64,000 bases of DNA from assembly GCA_002278935.1 (NCBI GenBank), contig NCJL01000008.1, forward strand, positions 1-64,000, written 5' to 3'. The notes under the pieces were generated by a model that was not told the DNA's origin, ran no database searches, and saw only the letters and a program-made list of their open reading frames with translations. This document shows, piece after piece, positions 52,550-60,169 of the stretch; positions within the stretch are counted from its first letter, which is position 1, and the number at the start of each line of letters is the position of its first letter. The stretch is from Gallionellales bacterium 39-52-133 (GTDB lineage Bacteria > Pseudomonadota > Gammaproteobacteria > Burkholderiales > Gallionellaceae). The position numbers and the translations under genes were made by a program.

Positions 52550-53208
52550 ATATGAAAAAAATTAACCCATTTAAAAACGGCCTCAAACCAGTTGCCATTC
52601 TGGCGGCCAATAAAGAACATGGCACCCGGCTGAAGTATTTATCCGGATGCAAATGTCCGGACTGCCGTCGTGCGAATACAACCTATCAGTGCGCCCGTGA
52701 GGTTGAAAAAAAACGTGGCGACTGGAACGGCATTGTGCCCGCAACAAAAGCCCGCAAGCACATGCTCAAGCTATCCGAGCAGGGCATTGGGCGCCGCGCT
52801 GTGCATGCTGTTACGGATATATCACTCACCATCCTTCATGACATTCGCACCGGCACAAAGAAAAACATCCGCGCCCGCACCGAGCGCAAGATTCTGGCCG
52901 TAACACCCGACCTGGCATCCGAAGGCGCGCTGATCTCCGCCGCGCCCACCTGGCACTTAATCCGCCAGCTGCTGGCCAAAGGCTACACAAAAAGACAACT
53001 CGCCAAAATGCTGATCTGCGATGCAAATGCATTGCAGATATCGCAAAAGCAAGTGCGCGTGCGCACTGCCGAAGCAATTGCCCGCCTGTATAAAAAACTA
53101 GAGGCGGAAGGCTTCATCACGGCCAAGCACTATGAGCCTGAAGAAACTCTGCCAGCAAATACCTATCGCATCAAGCCGGGCGTAATTGAACACAGAATGG
53201 GTGAATAA
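52546..53208 (+). CDS. Phage DNA-binding protein with helix-turn-helix and zinc knuckle
   Basis: The 220-aa product has an N-terminal GTRLKYLSGCKCPDCRRANTTY knuckle and two helix-turn-helix segments (QGIGRRAVHAVTDISLTILHDI and KGYTKRQLAKMLICDANALQIS). It overlaps the previous gene by ATGA. This architecture is common among phage regulators that prefer the genus-specific ATTGYTR... contact, whose targets are unknown. Confidence 0.55.
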   Translation: MNMKKINPFKNGLKPVAILAANKEHGTRLKYLSGCKCPDCRRANTTYQCAREVEKKRGDWNGIVPATKARKHMLKLSEQGIGRRAVHAVTDISLTILHDIRTGTKKNIRARTERKILAVTPDLASEGALISAAPTWHLIRQLLAKGYTKRQLAKMLICDANALQISQKQVRVRTAEAIARLYKKLEAEGFITAKHYEPEETLPANTYRIKPGVIEHRMGE

Positions 53209-53210
53209 AT

Positions 53211-53474
53211 ATGACCGAACTCACCCTCTTCGCCAGCACCTTCATCCTGGTATTCGCCCTGGGCGCACAAAGCCTCAATGTCAACAACGGCCACTATGTC
53301 GCCGCTGCGGTCACCAGCTTTGTGATCGGCAGCAGCCAGATGATTCTCTTCAAACTCGCACCAAACGCAAGCTGGTCAGAAATCACCGCCTTTGTTATCG
53401 GTGGCCCATTCGGCATCACTGCCAGCATGTGGGTACATCCAAGGCTGGTAAAACTTCTAAAACGTAGCAACTAA
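53211..53474 (+). CDS. Membrane protein directly before the DGR targets
   Basis: The 87-aa product has three hydrophobic segments (residues 4-20, 30-48, 60-78) and starts two bases after the preceding stop. Function unknown. Confidence 0.6.
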   Translation: MTELTLFASTFILVFALGAQSLNVNNGHYVAAAVTSFVIGSSQMILFKLAPNASWSEITAFVIGGPFGITASMWVHPRLVKLLKRSN

Positions 53475-53494
53475 TCAACAACAAGGAGACACAC

Positions 53495-53854
53495 ATGAAC
53501 ACACTTGCAGATTTAGAACCTAAAGAAGGCGAAACATATGCCTTCGGCGTCACCCTCCCAAACGGAGAAACTACCCACACCATTTTATTACCCGGCGACG
53601 AGAGCGTACCTAACTGGGATGCTGGCATGGCATGGGCAAAAGACAAGGGCGGCGACCTGCCAGATCGTGCAGAGCAAGCCCTGCTTTACAAGCACATGCC
53701 GGAGGAGTTTCAGAAGGATTATTACTGGAGCAACACGCAGCACGCGGCTTACTCAGGTTACGCCTGGTGTCAGGATTTCGACTACGGCGACCAGGACTAC
53801 TACCACAAGACTGACGAGCTCCGCGTTCGCGCCGTCCGCAGAGTAACTATTTAA
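53495..53854 (+). CDS. DGR target protein 1 (DUF1566 C-type-lectin fold)
   Basis: The 119-aa product is almost only a DUF1566 domain: strand-rich TYAFGVTLPNG, GDLPDRAEQALLYKHMPEEF, YYWSNTQHAAYSGYAWCQDF and the conserved C-terminal ELRVRAVRR. Its last 36 codons are the variable repeat VR1. The variable residues are aromatic and small residues of the lectin-fold binding face. It has no signal peptide or membrane helix. AAGGAGACACAC precedes the start. Confidence 0.9.
   Translation: MNTLADLEPKEGETYAFGVTLPNGETTHTILLPGDESVPNWDAGMAWAKDKGGDLPDRAEQALLYKHMPEEFQKDYYWSNTQHAAYSGYAWCQDFDYGDQDYYHKTDELRVRAVRRVTI
53735..53842 (+). repeat. Variable repeat VR1 of the DGR
   Basis: 108 bp aligned without gaps to the template at 55548-55655. 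By my reading it differs at 16 positions, all template A. The last 28 bases (GAGCTCCGCGTTCGCGCCGT onward) are identical to the template and form the IMH-like end. Confidence 0.92.
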
Positions 53855-53885
53855 TCATTCAGTAATTTAACTATTGGAGAACCAT

Positions 53886-54494
53886 ATGAACGCAATCACA
53901 GCAACCACTCTTCCCGCCATCGGCTCCCCTATGCCAGGTGGATTTTTCGCCGGCGCGATCAATCTGAACGGCCAACGCTTCGCCGTCATTCTGGCCTCAA
54001 AAAAACAAGGTGAATTGAGCGGTGCATGGCATGAGGATGAAGACGACGTGCCTGGCGCAATGTCTTACAACGATGGGTTGACCAACACACAAGCCATATC
54101 CGAGGCAGGCAGTGATCTGGCCAAACAAGCGCTTGGCCTCACCATCGATGGTTTGAACGACTTTTACATTCCATCCCAGGATGAACTGGAGCTTTGCTAT
54201 CGCGCCTTCAAACCGACGACAGAGCGTAACTGGTGCTATGCACGCTCGGGCATCAATCTATCTGCTATGCCACCCACCTATCCGTACACGCCGACATTCC
54301 CCATCCAGACCACGCTGGAGCTATTCAAGCAAGGTGGCGAAGAGGCATTCGAGCAGCAGTGGTACTGGACCAGCACGCAGCACGCGGCTCTCTCAGATCA
54401 CGCCTGGTGTCAGTATTTCGGCTACGGACACCAGTACTACGACCGCAAGTATTACGAGCTCCGCGTTCGCGCCGTCCGCAGACAGTCAATTTAA
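53886..54494 (+). CDS. DGR target protein 2 (DUF1566 C-type-lectin fold)
   Basis: The ATG at 53886 has GGAGAACC upstream; the product is 202 aa. The N-terminal half (SGAWHEDEDDVPGAMSYNDGLTN) and IPSQDELELCYRAF are the DUF1566/Lcl_C pattern, then QWYWTSTQHAALSDHAWCQYF and ELRVRAVRR. Longest of the three targets, with an added N-terminal domain. VR2 is its 3' end. No secretion signal. Confidence 0.9.
   Translation: MNAITATTLPAIGSPMPGGFFAGAINLNGQRFAVILASKKQGELSGAWHEDEDDVPGAMSYNDGLTNTQAISEAGSDLAKQALGLTIDGLNDFYIPSQDELELCYRAFKPTTERNWCYARSGINLSAMPPTYPYTPTFPIQTTLELFKQGGEEAFEQQWYWTSTQHAALSDHAWCQYFGYGHQYYDRKYYELRVRAVRRQSI
54375..54482 (+). repeat. Variable repeat VR2 of the DGR
   Basis: 108 bp; 17 differences from the template, all at template A, including AAC to CGC and AAT to TAT codon changes. 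Confidence 0.92.
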
Positions 54495-54528
54495 TCAATT
54501 CAGTCATTTATCTATTTAGGAGATACCA

Positions 54529-54999
54529 ATGTCCGCAACCACAACACTTAGTCTCGACGGTGCCGAACTCACGGTCGAAACGTCTGCACTTTTCCGCGCC
54601 TGGTTCGAAAGGCACCTTGGCAAGCCCAGCGCTCCATCATTTTCAGCCCCAACAGCAAGGCCAGGCGAACGTTACCTTGGCTCAATCATCGAGCCAAATG
54701 GAAGAGTGCGTCATACATTCCTCATGCCCGGCGATGAGAAAAAAAACTGGAATGATGGATGGAAGTGGGCGCAAAGCAAAGGCGGCGACCTGCCCGATCG
54801 AATCGAACAAGCCATGCTCTTTGCCTACATGCCTGAAGAATTTCAGAAGGAAGCCTATTGGTCAAATACGCAGCACGCGGCTTACTCACTTCACGCCTGG
54901 TCTCAGGGTTTCAACAACGGAAGCCAGGACTACGACAACAAGATTAACGAGCTCCGCGTTCGCGCCGTCCGCAGAGAATTTAGTGATTCAGTCATTTAA
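54529..54999 (+). CDS. DGR target protein 3 (DUF1566 C-type-lectin fold)
   Basis: The 156-aa product is a paralogue of target 1: PGERYLGSIIEPNGRVRHTF, NWNDGWKWAQSKGGDLPDRIEQ and AYWSNTQHAAYSLHAWSQGF align with it, preceded by about 38 extra residues (LSLDGAELTVETSALFRAWF). VR3 is at its 3' end; ten codons follow. AGGAGATACCA precedes the start. Confidence 0.9.
   Translation: MSATTTLSLDGAELTVETSALFRAWFERHLGKPSAPSFSAPTARPGERYLGSIIEPNGRVRHTFLMPGDEKKNWNDGWKWAQSKGGDLPDRIEQAMLFAYMPEEFQKEAYWSNTQHAAYSLHAWSQGFNNGSQDYDNKINELRVRAVRREFSDSVI
54868..54975 (+). repeat. Variable repeat VR3 of the DGR
   Basis: 108 bp with 12 differences from the template, all at template A. It keeps the template's CAACAAC segment unchanged, so it is the least diversified copy. 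Confidence 0.92.
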
Positions 55000-55018
55000 T
55001 AATTAGGTTTCCATCAGC

Positions 55019-55372
55019 ATGGCTCTCCATACCGACCTGACGATACACAAAACGGCCTACGACCTGTTCGATGCCATCATGGATCTCGCCAAGAATATGC
55101 CTCGCGACTTTAAGGCATTGATTGGCGCAGAGCTCCGCAAGGAGTGCATAGCCATTTTGGTACTCATCTTCCGTGCCAACTGCGCACGCGATAAAGACAA
55201 GCACATCCTGTCTTTGATCGAACGGTTGCAGGTTGCCGAGTTGTTGCTGCGCTTGTCGCGAGACAAGCGGCTGATTTCCACCGGCCAATATGCCAAGGTA
55301 ATTCAGCTCACTAGCAGCATAGGAAAACAGGCGAATGGTTGGCGCAAATATTCAAACTCGTCCGCTTCATGA
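55019..55372 (+). CDS. avd: DGR accessory variability determinant (Avd-like)
   Basis: The 117-aa product (HTDLTIHKTAYDLFDAIMDL .. IGAELRKECIAILVLIFRANCARDK .. LSLIERLQVAELLLRLSRDKRLISTGQYAKVIQL) is the four-helix-bundle Avd protein that forms a basic pentamer and binds the RT and template RNA. It lies between target 3 and the template, as in canonical DGRs. Confidence 0.88.
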   Translation: MALHTDLTIHKTAYDLFDAIMDLAKNMPRDFKALIGAELRKECIAILVLIFRANCARDKDKHILSLIERLQVAELLLRLSRDKRLISTGQYAKVIQLTSSIGKQANGWRKYSNSSAS

Positions 55373-55662
55373 TGACCAAGGCCACCATGACTGAACGAAC
55401 TTTTAATCTGGTCACACCGCTGGCTCACAAGGCCACCGCCAAGCGCACCACAGATACCGCCGGGCTAGATACCCGGGACAGGTCTGGCGCAGTTTCTTTG
55501 CTGACCGACTGCAGCAGTCGGCAGAGCGACGTAGATAGTGTGAATAAACGCAGCACGCGGCTAACTCAAATAACGCCTGGTATCAGAATTTCAACAACGG
55601 AAACCAGAACAACAACAACAAGAATAACGAGCTCCGCGTTCGCGCCGTCCGCAGATCAAAAC
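55373..55662 (+). ncRNA. DGR template RNA region
   Basis: The stretch between avd and the RT start contains the template repeat and short hairpins before it (CCGACTG-CAG-CAGTCGG near 55505-55521, and GGGCTAGATACCC near 55464). It probably makes the structured RNA that primes and templates mutagenic reverse transcription. Boundaries of the RNA are unknown. Confidence 0.6.
55548..55655 (+). repeat. Template repeat (TR) of the DGR
   Basis: 108 bp, A-rich in the variable part (33 adenines between ..GGCT and GAGCTCC, largely as AAC/AAT codon-phase triplets) and GC-rich and invariant at its 3' end. It matches VR1, VR2 and VR3 at every non-adenine position I could align. Confidence 0.94.
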
Positions 55663-56787
55663 TTGCGCCCCCATGCTGATTTTTATTTTGAGGAACTGGT
55701 GCAAGCCTACCTCGATTGCCGTCGCAACAAACGCAACAAGCCATCCTCCCTTGCGTTTGAACTGAATCTTGAGGCCAACCTGTGCCAGCTCGATGAAGAG
55801 CTGCGCAACGGCACCTATCGCCCCGGCAAAAGCATCTGCTTTGTCATCACCCGCCCCAAGCCACGCGAAGTGTGGGCCGCCGACTTTCGCGACCGCATCG
55901 TGCACCACCTGCTCTATAACCGCATCTCACCGCGCTTTTATGCCGGATTCATCGCCGACAGCTGTGCGTGCATACCAGGGCGCGGCACACTCTACGGTGC
56001 TCAACGGCTGGAAGCAAAGATCCGCAGCATCACTCAAAACTGGAGCAAGCCTGCGCATTACCTCAAGCTAGATCTGGCCAACTTCTTTGTCAGTATCGAT
56101 AAGAACATCGTGCGTGATCTGCTGGCCAAGCGCATCACCGAACCATGGTGGATGCAACTGGCCGAGCAGGTGCTGTTCCACGATCCGCGCGATGACTTTG
56201 AGTTGCGCGGTGATCCGGAACTGCTGCGCAGGGTGCCGCAGCATAAGCAGCTGGCCAAACAACCAGCCAGCCACGGCTTACCGATCGGTAATTTATCATC
56301 ACAATTTTTTGCCAACGTACTGCTGGACGCGCTCGATCAACACATCAAGCATGACCTGCGCTGCAAACACTACGTCCGCTACGTCGATGACATGGTGCTA
56401 CTGCACGAATCGCCGCAGTGGCTGAATGCAGCCAAGGCCGACATAGAGGCATGGTTGCCAAAGCAACTAGGCCTGCTCCTTAACCCTACCAAGACCATCT
56501 TGCAGCCGGTCGATCGCGGCGTGGATTTTGTCGGGCAAGTGATCAGGCCATGGCGCAGATACACCCGCCGCCGTACCTTCAATGAAGCAATCAGTCGCAC
56601 CAGCCAAATGCCGGCTGATGAACTATTCGAGACAGCTAATAGCTACTTCGGATTACTTCGCCAGGCAACACATAGTCGCCATGACCGCACGCAACTCGCC
56701 AATGTATTACGCCGGCGTGGCTGTTGTATCAACAAAGAATTAACCCAAACCTATAGAAAATTAGCAAAAACCAAGGAGACACTATGA
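55663..56787 (+). CDS. DGR reverse transcriptase
   Basis: I place the start at the TTG at 55663, just after the template, giving 374 aa; the open frame continues upstream only because the template happens to be open. Motifs are KLDLANFFVSI (about residue 134), GLPIGNLSSQFFANV (about 205; the DGR form of RT motif 4) and the catalytic YVDD (about 240). It copies the template RNA with errors at adenine. Its stop overlaps the next start (ATGA). Confidence 0.92.
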   Translation: MRPHADFYFEELVQAYLDCRRNKRNKPSSLAFELNLEANLCQLDEELRNGTYRPGKSICFVITRPKPREVWAADFRDRIVHHLLYNRISPRFYAGFIADSCACIPGRGTLYGAQRLEAKIRSITQNWSKPAHYLKLDLANFFVSIDKNIVRDLLAKRITEPWWMQLAEQVLFHDPRDDFELRGDPELLRRVPQHKQLAKQPASHGLPIGNLSSQFFANVLLDALDQHIKHDLRCKHYVRYVDDMVLLHESPQWLNAAKADIEAWLPKQLGLLLNPTKTILQPVDRGVDFVGQVIRPWRRYTRRRTFNEAISRTSQMPADELFETANSYFGLLRQATHSRHDRTQLANVLRRRGCCINKELTQTYRKLAKTKETL

Positions 56788-58571
56788 ACACCCCAACCGC
56801 ACCCGAAGCCATCACAGACTATCGCATCATTGTGCTGGACCATCTGATCGCATCAAAGTCCAACCCGCGCACACGTTTTGATGAAAGCAAACTGGCCGAG
56901 CTGGCCACATCGATCAAGCAGCAGGGCATCCTGCAGCCATTGCTCGTGCGCGAGATTTTTGCAGCTGATGCAGCGGCTAAAGGCTGGCCATTTCCTGAAG
57001 AGCTGCGCTCCAATAATCAGGTCGCCACTGGCACCTTCGAAATCATCGCCGGCGAGCGCCGCTACCGTGCTGCCAAGCTGGCCGGATTGGCAGACGTGCC
57101 TTGCTTCGTCCGCAACCTCACCGATCTACAGGTGCTGCATGCCCAGGTGATAGAAAACCTGCAGCGCGACGATCTGCACCCGATGGAAGAAGCCGAAGGT
57201 TACGACAGGCTGATGAAAGACCACGGCAGCACAGCCGAAAGCCTTGCCGCTGAGATCGGCAAAAGCAAGGCCTACATCTACGCCAGGCTAAAGCTCTGCG
57301 CGCTGGTGCCGGAAGCACGCGAGGCATTCTATGCCGGCGAGCTGGACGCTTCCACCGCCCTGCTGGTTGCCCGCATCCCGGTAGGCAAGCTGCAAGTGCA
57401 GGCCGTGAAGGCCATCACCAAAAAGGCAGAATACAGCACCAGCAATATCCAGCAAGGCGAAATCGCCATGTCCTTCCGCACCGCGCGCGACTACATCCAG
57501 AAAGAATTCATGCTCGATCTGGACCGTGCCCCGTTCGATATCAAAGATGCCGAGCTGCTCCCCAAGGCCGGTGCCTGCACTGGCTGCGAAAAACGCACAG
57601 GCAACCAGCCCGAGCTATTCGATGATGTCAGCAGCAAAGACGTCTGCACAGATACGGTTTGCCATGCTCTGAAAAAGACCGCGCACATACTGGCCATCCA
57701 AAAAGCGGCCGAGGCCAGCGGCGACAAAGTGATCCTGGGCAAGGATGCGAAAAAGATATTTCCCAACCAATACAATCCAGATTATCAGCTGGAAAAAGCC
57801 GGCCTCGCCTCACTGGATGACAAAATCCCAAACGATTCCGAGGGCCGCACCTGGGAACAAGCATTGAAGAAAAACAAGCTGCTGGTACCAGACAAAGAAA
57901 CCGGCAAAGCCACCGTGCAAAAAACCATCGTGGAAAATCCCCACGACCACAGCATCATCACCACCATCAGCATTGAAGATGCAACCAAAGCCCTGCGCGA
58001 GGCAGGCTTCGAGATCAAGCCGATTCATGCCGCAAAAAACGACCAGAACGATGCGGTCACGCAAAAGGAAAGAGAGAAAGCAAAGGCCAAGCTTGAGCAA
58101 GCCAAGGCCTACCGCCAAGCCCTGTTCACCGCGCTACACCAGAAGATCGAAGCTGACACGAACCAGCCCACACCGCAAGTGGCAGTCGGCCTGTATCGCA
58201 TTATTGCTGAGGAGATGTTCGAGCAGATGTCCGACCATGGCGATGCAGTAGTGCTGGCTAAGACGTTCATCCCTGACCTAGGTGACGATGATGATGCCGT
58301 TGAACGGATTGAAGCGATGATCCCCACCATGACCACGCAGCAGCACTTCCTGCTGATGATAAACATCCTGACCGCCCGCGATCTCAGCGTCGGCTTTTGG
58401 AACTCTGACCAGCAGCCAGCGATGATGGTTGCTGTTGCCAAAGAAATCGGCATCGATCCAGAGGCAATCGAAAAAGAAGCGGTCGCAGAAGTGAAGGCCG
58501 CGCAGAAAGCTGCAGCGGGTGAGGCAAAGAAGGCGGCGAAAAGCAAGGCAGGGAAGGCGGTGCCAGCATGA
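56784..58571 (+). CDS. ParB/Spo0J-like nuclease-domain protein
   Basis: The 595-aa product starts with a ParB N-terminal domain (SNPRTRFDESKLAELATSIKQQGILQPLLVRE, EIIAGERRYRAAKLAGL, ENLQRDDLHPMEEAEGY) and a helix-turn-helix (SLAAEIGKSKAYIYARL). A cysteine cluster follows (GACTGCEKRTGN, DVCTDTVC). The rest is helical. No ParA is near. It is translated from the RT stop codon by overlap, so it is expressed with the DGR. Confidence 0.82.
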   Translation: MNTPTAPEAITDYRIIVLDHLIASKSNPRTRFDESKLAELATSIKQQGILQPLLVREIFAADAAAKGWPFPEELRSNNQVATGTFEIIAGERRYRAAKLAGLADVPCFVRNLTDLQVLHAQVIENLQRDDLHPMEEAEGYDRLMKDHGSTAESLAAEIGKSKAYIYARLKLCALVPEAREAFYAGELDASTALLVARIPVGKLQVQAVKAITKKAEYSTSNIQQGEIAMSFRTARDYIQKEFMLDLDRAPFDIKDAELLPKAGACTGCEKRTGNQPELFDDVSSKDVCTDTVCHALKKTAHILAIQKAAEASGDKVILGKDAKKIFPNQYNPDYQLEKAGLASLDDKIPNDSEGRTWEQALKKNKLLVPDKETGKATVQKTIVENPHDHSIITTISIEDATKALREAGFEIKPIHAAKNDQNDAVTQKEREKAKAKLEQAKAYRQALFTALHQKIEADTNQPTPQVAVGLYRIIAEEMFEQMSDHGDAVVLAKTFIPDLGDDDDAVERIEAMIPTMTTQQHFLLMINILTARDLSVGFWNSDQQPAMMVAVAKEIGIDPEAIEKEAVAEVKAAQKAAAGEAKKAAKSKAGKAVPA

Positions 58572-59155
58572 ACTTCAACATCAATCATACGGTGAGAGTA
58601 CAGCTCACCGACAATGGCCGAGCCTTACATAAGGAAGAGCACCTTAATTTTTGGGGCAATTCAGGTCATCCAAAAGCACCGGAATATGTCCCGCCCAAAG
58701 AAGATATACAAGGCTGGAGCGAATGGCAACTGTGGGTATTGATGGAGGCATTTGGCTCGTACATGCAATTAGGATTTGATCTTCCCTTCAATCCGACCAT
58801 CGAGCTTGTACCGGACGAATCAATGAACAACGAAGACCAGCGTTTGGTGCTGGGCGAAGATGACAAGCTGATCCTGGTTTACAAACAGGATTTGTCCGCT
58901 GAACAAATCGCCCATCTTAAAACCAGTCTGGATAATCAGAATATTCGTGCGGCCATTATAGTGGGCTGCGATCAAGCCTATATTCAACGCAACCCAGCGA
59001 CGATCTACGCCGAAAATTTGGGTGGGAAAACCCTCTCCTCCCCCCAACCCGCTGCGCAAGCAAATGACTTGGGTGCTATGGGGGCGGGAGAAACCACCCC
59101 GGCCTCATCCCCTGCGGGGCAAAACCAAATCAAAAGCGAAGATGAATGCCGCTAA
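58568..59155 (+). CDS. Phage protein, 195 aa, unrecognised
   Basis: The start overlaps the ParB stop. The product begins MNFNINHTVRVQLTDNGRAL, has WGNSGHPKAPEYVPPKEDIQGWSEWQLWVLMEAFGSYM (a frequent phage motif) and a low-complexity tail. Function unknown. Confidence 0.6.
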   Translation: MNFNINHTVRVQLTDNGRALHKEEHLNFWGNSGHPKAPEYVPPKEDIQGWSEWQLWVLMEAFGSYMQLGFDLPFNPTIELVPDESMNNEDQRLVLGEDDKLILVYKQDLSAEQIAHLKTSLDNQNIRAAIIVGCDQAYIQRNPATIYAENLGGKTLSSPQPAAQANDLGAMGAGETTPASSPAGQNQIKSEDECR

Positions 59156-59208
59156 CGCGGCATAGTAATAATTGATAAACCCAATAAGGAAAAACGCTAA
59201 CGCGTTTT
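59146..59208. repeat. Two hairpins sharing a CGCTAACGCG core
   Basis: ATGCCGC-TAAC-GCGGCAT at 59146-59163 and AAAACGC-TAAC-GCGTTTT at 59191-59208 have the same loop and inner stem with different outer arms. They lie between two genes; neither has a strong T-run after it. Confidence 0.6.
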
Positions 59209-59216
59209 GTGTTTGA

Positions 59217-59504
59217 TTGAAACCCGTGCTCAACATTTTTAAGCAAGCTACACCTTCCGCTAAGCTGCTCCAAAGGCAGTTGGCCAGTGGTGCATATCGT
59301 TACACCGAACTGCAGGAGCTTGAAAAGCTTTGCACCCTGTGCCGCGAACATTGGCCAGCTGATACCGAGTTTTTCTTCTCTGCTGGCAAGGGAGGCGATG
59401 GTCTCTCAAATACGTGCAAAGCGTGCTACGTCGAACGAAGATTCCCTGAAGGCCGTGGCGCAGTTGGCCACACGTTTGGGGCCCACGCAACGAGAGGATG
59501 CTGA
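59217..59504 (+). CDS. Small zinc-knuckle phage protein
   Basis: The 95-aa product has LCTLCREHWPADTEFFFSAG .. NTCKACYVERRFPE, a CxxC/CxxC zinc knuckle seen in many phage proteins. TTG start assumed; a GTG nine bases later is also possible. Confidence 0.55.
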   Translation: MKPVLNIFKQATPSAKLLQRQLASGAYRYTELQELEKLCTLCREHWPADTEFFFSAGKGGDGLSNTCKACYVERRFPEGRGAVGHTFGAHATRGC

Positions 59505-59506
59505 CG

Positions 59507-59743
59507 ATGAAACACACGGAAGTGATGCGATCAGTGATACAGGCTTCAAAAAATCCATTAACGGTACGTGAGTTGTTCACGCGCACCATGAGAATTATGA
59601 ATGAACACGGAGACCCAGATGATATTGCGCGGGCCTGTGGATTTGAACCGGATGACCTTGTTTTCCGGGGTAAGAATTTCATCCCAACAATCAGAGTCGC
59701 GTTAGCGAAGACCAGCTGGATTGACGAGTTCGGCGGCAACTAA
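59507..59743 (+). CDS. Small phage protein, 78 aa, unrecognised
   Basis: The product (MKHTEVMRSVIQASKNPLTV) has a winged-helix-like pattern (TVRELFTRTMRIMNEHGDPDDIARACGF). It starts three bases after the previous stop. Confidence 0.55.
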   Translation: MKHTEVMRSVIQASKNPLTVRELFTRTMRIMNEHGDPDDIARACGFEPDDLVFRGKNFIPTIRVALAKTSWIDEFGGN

Positions 59744-59754
59744 TAAAAGGAGAA

Positions 59755-60168
59755 ATGATGGATCACTTTGGAACTGGCGCTGCTATGCAAGGCATGGCTC
59801 AAATGTATTTTAGGTCGGCTCGTCAGACTGGACGCACAACCTCATTGGTTGAAAGCGTGAAGAGCGGCGATCGTATTATTTTCGCGGACAGCCAAGAGGC
59901 CGAGCGAGTGCGCAGGCTTTGCCTTGCGCGCGGTGTAAAGGTTGATTGTGTGACAGTGGAACCTAAGACGCCGGAACGCGTGTTCGCGCGCGGAACCCCT
60001 GAAGGACGAACAATCTTCGACCATTCATGGGTTGAGCAATTCTATCTCTATGCGATTGAACAAACTATGCGGGATATTGACCACCTTGAACGCCAATCAT
60101 CTGGCTATGGTGCCGCGCACCGCGAAACTAAGTATGAGATGGAAGAGATAACGAAGTGGCGCCTTTGA
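59755..60168 (+). CDS. Phage protein with possible P-loop, 137 aa
   Basis: FRSARQTGRTTSLVESVKSGDRIIFADSQEAERVRRL resembles a P-loop NTPase start (GRTTS) with a following strand and Walker-B-like region missing. It ends one base before an attC-like site. Function unknown. Confidence 0.55.
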   Translation: MMDHFGTGAAMQGMAQMYFRSARQTGRTTSLVESVKSGDRIIFADSQEAERVRRLCLARGVKVDCVTVEPKTPERVFARGTPEGRTIFDHSWVEQFYLYAIEQTMRDIDHLERQSSGYGAAHRETKYEMEEITKWRL

Positions 60169-60169
60169 C

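Noticed and set aside
54233..55006. Plus-strand 257-codon frame across targets 2 and 3
   Set aside because: It is the +2 shadow of two real target genes; its length only reflects the open, A-mutated repeats.
55339..55662. N-terminal extension of the reverse transcriptase
   Set aside because: The extension translates the template and its leader; it contains the low-complexity sequence of the template and no RT motif. The TTG at 55663 is a better start.
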